36,882 nucleotides of DNA from contig JAGVNU010000034.1 in the NCBI GenBank assembly GCA_020053105.1, positions 1 to 36,882 on the forward strand, given 5' to 3'. Every line of letters starts with the position of its first letter. The stretch's first letter is position 1. Position numbers and translations under genes: made by a program. Shown here in pieces: positions 7,621 through 14,839 of the stretch. This DNA is from Thermodesulfovibrionia bacterium. GTDB lineage: Bacteria; Nitrospirota; Thermodesulfovibrionia; UBA6902. The notes under the pieces are model-generated. The model had not been told where the DNA came from. It worked only from the letters and a program-made list of their open reading frames with translations, and searched no databases.

Positions 7621-7749
7621 TCACTTGGCGGCTACATATGTTGCAATGACCAGTAAAACAATAACGCCCAGCATTGCCGTTGCAAATACATACTTGATAA
7701 ACGATATGGCCCCTGATTTGAAACTGCATTTTGTGTTGATGTTCTGCAT
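7621..7749 (-). CDS. 42-residue single-pass membrane miniprotein behind a sigma-54 promoter
   Basis: ATG at 7749 is preceded by a full AAGGAGG site 7 bases upstream, and the TGA is at 7621-7623. The 42-residue product begins MQNINTKCSF. It has one hydrophobic helix (about residues 16-40, including AMLGVIVLLVIATYVA) and ends in Lys, consistent with an inner-membrane miniprotein. It has no recognised family. The excellent ribosome site plus the sigma-54 promoter at 7815-7829 (predicted start near 7803) argue for a real gene. It parallels the 39-residue gene at 946-1065 in size, single membrane span and promoter class, although the sequences do not obviously align. It lies between the sigma-54 activator and the electron-transfer operon, so a membrane role in that system is plausible. 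Confidence 0.7.
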   Translation of the reverse strand: MQNINTKCSFKSGAISFIKYVFATAMLGVIVLLVIATYVAAK

Positions 7750-7814
7750 GGTTTTTCCTCCTTAAGTTATATCATTTACTAACTGGATAAACTTCGTTTC
7801 CAGCCTGTTGTTAT

Positions 7815-7829
7815 GCAATGACTATGCCA
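7815..7829 (-). promoter_or_regulatory. Sigma-54 promoter for the 42-residue membrane miniprotein
   Basis: The minus strand reads TGGCATAGTCATTGC, preceded by C and followed by AT. The GG and GC elements are ten bases apart. The predicted start is near 7803, giving a leader of about 54 bases. It matches the promoters at 1096 and 17377 at all but two or three positions. Confidence 0.8.
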
Positions 7830-7913
7830 GTGGGATTAAGAGGTTAGCTATTTGAAAAATATGGATTAACCTTGCTGGATGTTTTTTTATTATCTGCGGG
7901 TTTTCACACACAC

Positions 7914-7948
7914 GGTAATGCCACCATGTCCTCTATGGTGATCTCACC
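7914..7948. promoter_or_regulatory. Weaker paired dyads, candidate enhancer for the promoter at 7815
   Basis: GGTAATGCCACC (7914-7925) and the dyad GGTGATCTCACC (7937-7948) keep the GGT...ACC ends seen in the other two enhancer candidates. Their starts are 23 rather than 22 bp apart. They lie 90-130 bp upstream of the sigma-54 promoter. The match is looser than at 1309 and 17480. Confidence 0.35.
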
Positions 7949-8122
7949 GGATGAAGGATTATCGTTCAGTTTTCTCTCCGAATCATTATGGAATCTACTT
8001 TGGATTGCGTAACAGAAACCTTTTTATATTCAATGCGTGTTCAATCGAAATAAGGTTGGGCCGAAAAACATGTTTGTCGGGTCATTAACGCATGAAATGG
8101 ACAAGTTCAGATAAAAAATATC

Positions 8123-10252
8123 CTATTCCATAAGAAGCATTTCCGCAACGCCCCTTGCCATACCTGAGGCCAGTGAATGGGCCACGTTTATCTGTCCTTT
8201 ATCAAAAAATATGACGCCTTCATTTCCCGTTCGGTAACTTTTTGAGGACCAGACCACCTCACGGCTTTTCTTTTCGATTACAATAACGGAGAAATCCACT
8301 TTAGGAGTGCCCAGAGTGCTGATATTGTCCTGATAATCAAGGACAGTCCCTGACAGTATCAGGTCCGCATCGGTTTCAAGGGTGCTGAAGATAAATCCGG
8401 CGTTCTCAAATGATATTCCCTCGTTCATTATTATCCTGAATCCAAGCAGGTTATTCCTCACTATGCCGGGCTCGATTACATCGTAGTTCATGATTTGTCT
8501 CAGCTGCTCCGTAAAATGGAGGGTCATTATATCTCCAGCGTTTTTTCTATCGCTTTTGTTGAGAAAAGGCATGACTGCCACGCGGTATTTCATATAAGGA
8601 GACAGGACAGAAGAACGGTAAGATATTTTCGGGGCAAACGCCGGGGTCTCCGGCCCATCGTCAATCAGCTCTTTGTCGTATACAGGTTTTTCTCCGATTT
8701 TCGGGTCCGTTACAATCAGGGCCGGCTTGCGGCTTTTTGTTTCTCCCGGCGTGCTTATTTTTTCTGCGTCCGGGGCTTTTACAAAAAGGGCAGGCTGGCG
8801 CCTATTTATTCCTTTTGGCAATTTGCTCATTTTTTCTGCGCCCGGCAGGTTAAAATTAAGTTTGTCAGAGAGAGACTGGACTGCGTTAAGGAGAAGTTCC
8901 TCCGGGTCTTCAATCAGACCGAGCCCAAGTATACCCGGGGAGTCGTCGCCTGATATTCCCACACTGTCCATCCACAGAATTTCAGGCCTGCCGCCTGCAG
9001 AGGTCAATCTGGATATCAGGGAGATTTTGGGAGGATACGTTTCACTGTATAGTTCAATAGAGGTGATGAGAACAGCTCCTGCCCCGATCTCATTTTGAAA
9101 GGCCTCTGCAGTCCTGAGGTCTATCGCGCCTGTATAACGAATGCGGTGTTTTAACATAAACTCTTCAAGAATATCGTTATCAATAATATTGAACCCTGTT
9201 CTTTTCAGTTCTGTTTTTATGAGTTGACCGATTTTTTTTACCGGGGCTTTTGATCCGCTTAGGTTTTCAACAGGTAATACGGCAACAGGAGAGGATTTAA
9301 TAAACTTCCTGATCTCATACTCCGGGGACCACCCGCTGTCCGCAGTATTACCCAGGTGGTCCCTCACTATCACCTTTACTCTGAATGTCCCTGTATCATC
9401 CGGCCTCCAGTCCCAATATGGGATTGTCTTAGACTGGACTACCCGGTCTTCTTCCCCTTTTAGTAAATGGAATTCATATGCATGGTGGCCTACGCCTCCG
9501 GCTGACTTTACCGTCCACCGGATATTGGCCATTTTTGCTGCCTGGGGCGATGACCTGTCGGCAGCTGTTATTTCAGCAATAAGTTCGGGTACTATTTCAT
9601 ACGCCGGCGACCATCCGCTATCCGCTGTATTTTCCAACGTGTCCCTTACAACGGCCTTTACGCTGTACAGGCCTGCTGCATCAGGTTTCCAGTTCCAGTA
9701 TGGTAATGCGCCTGACTGGACTATCCGTTCTTCATTCCCTCTTCGCAGGTAAAACTCGTACGTGTACGAGCCCACGCCCCCTGTGGCCCTGATCGTCCAC
9801 CGGATACTGGTCATATTTGCTGCCTGAGGTGACGGCTTGTCAGCAGCTGTTGTCTTAGCCAGAAGCTCAGGTACGATTTCATACTCGGAAGACCATCCGC
9901 TTTCTGCTGTATTGTCACGGAAGTCCCTCACTGTCACTTTGACCCTGTACTTGCCGGGTCCATCAGGACTCCAGTCCCAGTATGGCAACGGGCCTGACTG
10001 TACTACCTGTTCTTCTTTTCCTTTTCGCAGGTGAAATTCGTATGTATATGAGCCTAAGCCTCCTGAGGCCTTTACCGTCCATCTGATATCGGACATATTA
10101 GCGGCCCGGGGCTGGGCCAGATCAGCAGCAGGCAACTCAAGTTCAAGGGGCTGAGAAATAAGCATGTGTCTGCAGGAAGTCACTGGACCTGTAAGGAAGA
10201 TAATGACTGTAATAAAAATTATTCTGATGAAAAATTTATCTGATATGATCAT
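8123..10252 (-). CDS. Large lipoprotein with three Ig-like repeats and two CsgG/LpoB-like domains
   Basis: The protein has 709 residues with a signal peptide and lipobox-like end (PVTSC, Cys27). Three tandem repeats of about 94 residues follow (roughly 42-325). Each has AANM-IRWT, GGVGSYTYEF, VVQSG-LPYWDW-PD, RVKV-VRD and TADSGWS-EYEI, and looks like a beta-sandwich module. Two segments then begin like CsgG/LpoB-fold domains: SPVAVLPVENLSG at about residue 327 and YRVAVMPFLNKSD at about 563. The second includes ADLILSGTVLDYQ and VVWSSKSYRTG, typical of that fold. CsgG itself forms the curli export channel, while related domains occur in many envelope lipoproteins, so export is only one possibility. 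It is last in a minus-strand run with a GNA1162-like lipoprotein and an outer-membrane barrel. Confidence 0.7.
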   Translation of the reverse strand: MIISDKFFIRIIFITVIIFLTGPVTSCRHMLISQPLELELPAADLAQPRAANMSDIRWTVKASGGLGSYTYEFHLRKGKEEQVVQSGPLPYWDWSPDGPGKYRVKVTVRDFRDNTAESGWSSEYEIVPELLAKTTAADKPSPQAANMTSIRWTIRATGGVGSYTYEFYLRRGNEERIVQSGALPYWNWKPDAAGLYSVKAVVRDTLENTADSGWSPAYEIVPELIAEITAADRSSPQAAKMANIRWTVKSAGGVGHHAYEFHLLKGEEDRVVQSKTIPYWDWRPDDTGTFRVKVIVRDHLGNTADSGWSPEYEIRKFIKSSPVAVLPVENLSGSKAPVKKIGQLIKTELKRTGFNIIDNDILEEFMLKHRIRYTGAIDLRTAEAFQNEIGAGAVLITSIELYSETYPPKISLISRLTSAGGRPEILWMDSVGISGDDSPGILGLGLIEDPEELLLNAVQSLSDKLNFNLPGAEKMSKLPKGINRRQPALFVKAPDAEKISTPGETKSRKPALIVTDPKIGEKPVYDKELIDDGPETPAFAPKISYRSSVLSPYMKYRVAVMPFLNKSDRKNAGDIMTLHFTEQLRQIMNYDVIEPGIVRNNLLGFRIIMNEGISFENAGFIFSTLETDADLILSGTVLDYQDNISTLGTPKVDFSVIVIEKKSREVVWSSKSYRTGNEGVIFFDKGQINVAHSLASGMARGVAEMLLME

Positions 10253-10331
10253 TTGGGGTCAACTCATGGGTAACACATCCCAGCGAGGCGCCGGACTTGC
10301 CTCTGCGCATACCCTGACGGTCCTGCAATCT

Positions 10332-10931
10332 CTACCTTAATGACAGAATTTTTCCGATAATATCTTCTACGGCTTCTTCCGTGACATCATTCATGGGTTT
10401 GCCCCCTCCGCCGAATAGCCTGTCCGGCGTAGTTATCCCGCCTTTTGTGGTTGACGCCGACCATATGGTTTTGCCTGTCGAGGCCTCTATCATCTGTAAA
10501 CTGATGGATATAAGATTGGCTGACGAAGTGCCTGACCTTACCTCTCCGTATTCCTTGACTGACCCTGTAATGATGACGTCGACCTTGATGACGGCGGCCA
10601 GTTTGATGACTTCCTCGGGGGAAGGGATGACAGGATTGGCAACTCCTGTTATTAAAATCCCGCGGGAGACCTCTCCGGGCGGCATGACATAAATTTCACT
10701 TGTAGCCAGGAGCATATTTGAAAATACGTCCCTTACCCTGTCCGCGGCGAGCTGCTCTCTTGTCAGGTTCTGAAGAGGCATAACAGCAGCCGTTTTTATG
10801 GCCTGGAAGTCCATGTCCGGATTAGAGTAATATGGGCTGTTTGATAAAGAAGCACAGGAGGCGGCCGAGAGTGTAAGAATGAAAAGTACGGCAATTTTTT
10901 TACACAGCGGAATGATACGCTTATCTGACAT
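10332..10931 (-). CDS. GNA1162/DUF799- or CsgG-like envelope lipoprotein
   Basis: Two starts have good ribosome sites: GTG 10964 (AGGAGG 6 bases before) and ATG 10931 (GAGGAGG 9 bases before). I prefer 10931 because it gives a compact signal peptide ending in a lipobox-like SAASC (Cys26). The mature 174 residues have TAAVMPLQNLTREQLAADRVRD, VDVIITGSVKEYG and TGKTIWSAS. These are landmarks of the small CsgG-fold lipoproteins (GNA1162/DUF799, LpoB-like). The last third is Gly-rich (FGGGGKP). It lies 50 bases after the barrel gene and 79 before the double-CsgG lipoprotein, so the three probably form one transcription unit and may form one outer-membrane complex. Exact family assignment is uncertain. 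Confidence 0.7.
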   Translation of the reverse strand: MSDKRIIPLCKKIAVLFILTLSAASCASLSNSPYYSNPDMDFQAIKTAAVMPLQNLTREQLAADRVRDVFSNMLLATSEIYVMPPGEVSRGILITGVANPVIPSPEEVIKLAAVIKVDVIITGSVKEYGEVRSGTSSANLISISLQMIEASTGKTIWSASTTKGGITTPDRLFGGGGKPMNDVTEEAVEDIIGKILSLR

Positions 10932-10980
10932 GCAATATATCCTCCTCATGTTTAATATTATCACAACTTCCCTCCTGATA

Positions 10981-13173
10981 TCATAATGCGGTCCTGAATG
11001 TCGCGCTTGATATGATACTGTCTGATGTCTGCGATACAGACTCGCTCTTAAGATACTGGCTTGAAAGGTCCAGGAACGTCCTGCGGCTTATATTCCATCT
11101 CACATTCGGGCTTATCAGCGTGACTTTCTCTCCGTCGGAATTCAGGTTCTCATTATAGGAAAATGTAAACTGCAGTGAACCATCAGGGAATGGTGACCAG
11201 CTGGCCCCGTAATTCATGAGGTCCTGCGCGGCACTGTCTGTTTTTATCCTCTCAAACGAAACCAGGAGATACATTGTATCAAAAGGCTTATAGGATACGC
11301 CGACAGTCTCTCTTTGTGTCGTATCGGACATGTCCCGCTCGCCGCCTGTCTGTCTTATGTCAGCGCTTGAAAAATAAAGGTCTATTGCAAGCCTCCTGTG
11401 AGGGACAATGCCGGACCCGAAGCTGAAGGTCATGTTCCGTGTATTCTCCCCGCTGTTTTTCCTCTGAAAGCTTACTCCGCCATTGAGATTAATGTTTACC
11501 CCCTTATACAGTTCTGCGGAGTTGTTGAGGAAAATGGAGTTTGAATTGGTCTTTTCATCGCCCGTCTCCTGCAGCTCGCCGCTATAGTTTAAAGTATGGG
11601 AAAGCGTCTGCAATGGGCGGGCCGTTACTGAGGCGTTGTACAGATAAGAGACCCCGTTATCCTCCTGCAGAACGGTATCTTCTCTTGAGACCCTGGCCTG
11701 TGTCGTAATATCGCTGCCGAAACTGCGGCTTACAGAAAGGCCGTTTGAAAGCGTAGAATTAGTGAAAGAGGAGGCGGCCTTTGTAAGGAAGTAAGAGAAT
11801 TCGTAAAAGAGGGTCGGGACATCTAAAATTCTGGCCCTGACGTCAAGGTTGTAGATATGGTTTGTTGTGGAATCATGGACGCTTCTTTCAATTTGCGAGG
11901 AAGACGTCTTGAGGAATGCCTGTATCTCTGTCACAAATATGTTGTCAGGGTCCGCAAAGCCCGGCGCCAACGCGGCCTCGGCCGCCGACAGGGGACTGGT
12001 AACGACTTTTATATATCGTGTTTTCACATTTAAAAAATTTATCTCAAAGCGGTTCTGGAAAGACCCGAAAATTGCAACGGGAACTGTCGAGAGGAGGGTC
12101 CAGTTCTGGTTGTCCTGACTGGTATATATGTCCCACGAAAAAGAATTGGCGATCTGTGAGGGAAGTTCCCTGTTGGTCCATACATAGATGACATTAACTT
12201 CTGACGCGGTGACGAAATCAAGCCCTATATTCCTCGGCTGCGTATCTCCCCTCCCTATGTTAATGCCTGCGCCTTCAGCCAGATTGCCGTCGATAAGGTC
12301 AGAGTTCGCGTTAAGGGCGCCCTCATCGGGGGTATCGTCAATAACTGAAAGTCCGGAGAAAGGAAATAACTGTGTAAATATCTCGCCGGTCGTGCTTGAG
12401 GTCGTGATCTCCGCTTCCGTATGAGCAATGTTATAGCTTGTAGATAAGGAAACCCTTCTGTTGTAAAAAGTGTCCGAGAATGTCAATCTCCCGTTGTGTG
12501 TTAAATTCGTTGTAATTACATCATCCAGCCTGTTATTTATTTTCGTGTATGTGGGCTGGTAACGTACATCGAGTCCACTAAGCTGCTCGTATTCCGGTAT
12601 GTATCTTAAAGAGAGCGAGAAAAAGTCATTTACAGTGTCCTGAATGACCCGGTCTTTATCATAGTGGTTTGTAGTATCAACCCTCATATCCAGGGACGGA
12701 AGCCCTGCCGGTCTCCAGCCGAAGACAGCGCTGTAATTTTCATTAATAGTGGTTAACTGGTCCGAGTCGGTCCCCGATGTTTTTACTTCTCTCATGTTGT
12801 ACTTGCCCCCTGCAGTGAAGACCGGGTTTCTCAGGGTGAGGTCAACGAAGGGCCTGATGCTGGTAGTTGAAGACTCTGATCCTTCATCGTCTACATAGCT
12901 CTGTATCTCGCTGTTCTTGAAGGTCCCTCCGGCATTCAGAAACAGGTTCGGGTAAAAGGTCTTGCTGAGGGAAAGGTCGTAAAGCTGATTGAAACTGCCT
13001 GTTTTTGTTTTAGTGTTCACTCCTGTTTCATCTTCTGTATCTGTGCGGGTGTTGCTGTAATTTAATTCAAGGAAGCCGCCTATCCCATCGGCAATCGCAG
13101 GCCGGGGCAGTAATAAAAAAAATAATATGAGCAGGAGAGACAAAATAAAATAATGCTCTCCGGTTACGCGCAA
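10981..13173 (-). CDS. Outer-membrane beta-barrel protein with an inserted discoidin-like domain
   Basis: I place the start at TTG 13173, 9 bases after AAAGGAGG; the longer ATG frame at 13218 begins inside a palindromic repeat. The signal peptide (about residues 1-28) ends PAIADG. The mature protein is full of alternating aromatic/polar strands (YNIAHTEAEI, LDVRARILDVPTLFYEFSYF) and ends in a Phe-x-Thr-Ala-Leu tail, as in barrels inserted in the outer membrane. Around residues 290-430 lies a segment resembling F5/8 type C (discoidin) domains: WDIYTSQDNQNWTLL, RFEINF and VKTRYIKVV. The overall type recalls the large barrels found in porin-cytochrome electron-transfer clusters, but I cannot show homology to MtrB or OmbB from sequence alone. 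It lies in the OmcS-like neighbourhood. Confidence 0.75.
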   Translation of the reverse strand: MRVTGEHYFILSLLLILFFLLLPRPAIADGIGGFLELNYSNTRTDTEDETGVNTKTKTGSFNQLYDLSLSKTFYPNLFLNAGGTFKNSEIQSYVDDEGSESSTTSIRPFVDLTLRNPVFTAGGKYNMREVKTSGTDSDQLTTINENYSAVFGWRPAGLPSLDMRVDTTNHYDKDRVIQDTVNDFFSLSLRYIPEYEQLSGLDVRYQPTYTKINNRLDDVITTNLTHNGRLTFSDTFYNRRVSLSTSYNIAHTEAEITTSSTTGEIFTQLFPFSGLSVIDDTPDEGALNANSDLIDGNLAEGAGINIGRGDTQPRNIGLDFVTASEVNVIYVWTNRELPSQIANSFSWDIYTSQDNQNWTLLSTVPVAIFGSFQNRFEINFLNVKTRYIKVVTSPLSAAEAALAPGFADPDNIFVTEIQAFLKTSSSQIERSVHDSTTNHIYNLDVRARILDVPTLFYEFSYFLTKAASSFTNSTLSNGLSVSRSFGSDITTQARVSREDTVLQEDNGVSYLYNASVTARPLQTLSHTLNYSGELQETGDEKTNSNSIFLNNSAELYKGVNINLNGGVSFQRKNSGENTRNMTFSFGSGIVPHRRLAIDLYFSSADIRQTGGERDMSDTTQRETVGVSYKPFDTMYLLVSFERIKTDSAAQDLMNYGASWSPFPDGSLQFTFSYNENLNSDGEKVTLISPNVRWNISRRTFLDLSSQYLKSESVSQTSDSIISSATFRTAL

Positions 13174-13207
13174 ATTGACAATGCCTCCTTTATTCAAATT
13201 CTTATCA

Positions 13208-13276
13208 GGGCGAGACATCGCCTCGCCCCTGCAAAATGTAAATCGCGCACGGGCGGGGGTACCCCCGCCCCTACAG
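13208..13276. repeat. Twin GC-rich palindromes between two minus-strand genes
   Basis: GGGCGAG (13209-13215) pairs with CTCGCCC (13222-13228), and 13251-13270 is a perfect 20-bp palindrome (GGGCGGGGGTACCCCCGCCC). The flanking cctgc and ctac ends look like those of dispersed GC-rich hairpin repeats seen between genes in many bacterial genomes. The pair sits between the YVTN lipoprotein stop and the barrel gene. It could be a mobile miniature repeat, a transcription attenuator or an mRNA stabiliser. Confidence 0.65.
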
Positions 13277-14728
13277 CTATCTTTCCCCCATCATGGTCAC
13301 CCAGCTGGCTTTCCGGCCGACGTCTATTGCAGCGATGACCTTTTTGCTGATGATATCGACGATCACCACGGTTTGTGTTTCAGGGACGACCAGATACAGG
13401 TTGTTCTCTTCACTGTCTATTGTCATGTATGATATGCTTCCCTCCCCCTGTATATAATCGACAGGAACAGCCGAAATCGGGTCATACACCTCAATCATCG
13501 CATCATGTTTTTTGCTGACGTAGAGCAGGTTTGTCCTGGTGTCGAGCTTAAGGGTATTAACGCCCATCCCGGCCCTGATCCTGCTCAGTACTGAAAGAGA
13601 AAAGGGGTCTATGACCGTTATATACGATGACCATTCGTGGACTACATAGAGCCTGTTTCCCTCCCTGTTAAACTGCCCCCTTATCGGACCCGGTTCTGTT
13701 GATATTGTGGCTGCAACCGACCTGTTTGCAAGGTCAATAACGGATATGGTGCTGGATATGGTGTTAAAGACATACGCCCTCCTGCCTGCCGGGTCAATCA
13801 CGATTGAATTCGGGCCGTTCCCTACCGGGACCCTGTTCAATTCGATAAGGGATGAAGGGTCTATTACGCTGACTGTGTCTGAGCGTGTGTTTGCGGTCAG
13901 AAGCAATCTCCTGTCCGGGGTAAGGACCGGTTCACGGGGACTGTCGCCCGGGCTGAGCTTTATATTATTTATTACCTCTCCTGACGTCATGTCAATTACA
14001 TCGACAGAATCGTCCCCTTCAAGGGTCACATAAGCCCTTCTCAGGTTCTGCTCAATGGCTATGCCGCCGGGACCCTTTCCCGAGGTTATTGTCCCTATTA
14101 CATGCATGGACTTTTTATCAAATACCGTTATGTTATTTGAATCATAATTCGCCACATATCCTAACAGGCCGGCAACGGGCCTTTCCGGGAAAAAGACAGA
14201 AAAGGAAGGGCTGAACGCGACCCCCCTGATGATGGCTTGTGTATAGTTGAATTTGAGCCACATAACATATGACTTCTCTTTGCTTATATCAAACAGAAAC
14301 TCCACCTTCACAGGTTCTTTGGGTATGAGCAGGTTCGCCTCTCCTTCCTCAACTTCCAGTGATGCGTCCCGGACCCTGAATGAAAACCCCGAGTAACGGC
14401 CCGGCGGCAGCAAACCCGAGGCAATCAGCCTTTGCCTTTTCATATCACGACTCCTGAATTCCGACAGTGACAAAGACAGAGGGAATACTGTGCCGTCTTC
14501 TCTCAATGCAAAGACCGCCTCGATGTTGAACCTGAGCCGGTCCGCCTCCTGCGGGAACGGCTGGGCGTAAAGAAAGACCTCTCCATTGTCCGTTCCTTCA
14601 AGCGCTGGCGGCATTAAAAAGGCGGACTTCATTTGACAGCCCGAAAGGAACAAAGAAAAAATAAGGACTGCTGCGGGCACATTCAAAGGACACCTTTTGG
14701 CAAGGAATAAAAGGATAGTTGGATTCAT
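13277..14728 (-). CDS. YVTN-family beta-propeller lipoprotein
   Basis: The start at ATG 14728 gives an N-terminal hydrophobic segment ending in a lipobox (FLSGC). A TTG 33 bases upstream is also in frame, and neither has a clear ribosome site. Residues to about 190 form an undefined beta-rich domain. The rest is about seven YVTN-type propeller blades: LGYVANYDSNNITVFD, RAYVTLEGDDSVDVID, LTANTRSDTVSVID, RAYVFNTISSTISVID, RLYVVHEWSSYITVID and NLYLVVPETQTVVIVD. Such propellers act as protein-binding platforms on the envelope. It is separated from the cytochrome gene upstream by a strong terminator (14771-14800) and is followed by the barrel and CsgG-like lipoproteins, suggesting an outer-membrane scaffold role. 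Function is inferred from context only. Confidence 0.85.
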   Translation of the reverse strand: MNPTILLFLAKRCPLNVPAAVLIFSLFLSGCQMKSAFLMPPALEGTDNGEVFLYAQPFPQEADRLRFNIEAVFALREDGTVFPLSLSLSEFRSRDMKRQRLIASGLLPPGRYSGFSFRVRDASLEVEEGEANLLIPKEPVKVEFLFDISKEKSYVMWLKFNYTQAIIRGVAFSPSFSVFFPERPVAGLLGYVANYDSNNITVFDKKSMHVIGTITSGKGPGGIAIEQNLRRAYVTLEGDDSVDVIDMTSGEVINNIKLSPGDSPREPVLTPDRRLLLTANTRSDTVSVIDPSSLIELNRVPVGNGPNSIVIDPAGRRAYVFNTISSTISVIDLANRSVAATISTEPGPIRGQFNREGNRLYVVHEWSSYITVIDPFSLSVLSRIRAGMGVNTLKLDTRTNLLYVSKKHDAMIEVYDPISAVPVDYIQGEGSISYMTIDSEENNLYLVVPETQTVVIVDIISKKVIAAIDVGRKASWVTMMGER

Positions 14729-14770
14729 GTAATGTTTAAATGGTAGTTTAATTCCCGTCAAAATTCAAGA

Positions 14771-14800
14771 AAAAAAAAGGGCCGGCATTGCCGGCCCTTT
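14771..14800 (-). terminator. Rho-independent terminator of the OmcS-like gene
   Basis: On the minus strand a GGGCCGGC/GCCGGCCC stem with a 3-base loop, extended by AAA/TTT pairs, is followed by a run of T. It lies about 40 bases after the cytochrome stop. It should separate the abundant cytochrome message from the downstream lipoprotein and barrel genes. Confidence 0.92.
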
Positions 14801-14839
14801 ACATACAGGGTAGAGGTGATTAAACCTCCACTTCTTTTT

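Larger units (their letters stand above)
7750..8122. other. Regulatory intergenic region of the 42-residue gene
   Basis: This gene-free stretch holds the leader of the miniprotein, the sigma-54 promoter (7815-7829) and a candidate enhancer pair (7914-7948). From about 7950 to 8122 I see no further gene, RNA or repeat. No clear terminator follows the CsgG-like gene that ends at 8123. Confidence 0.6.
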
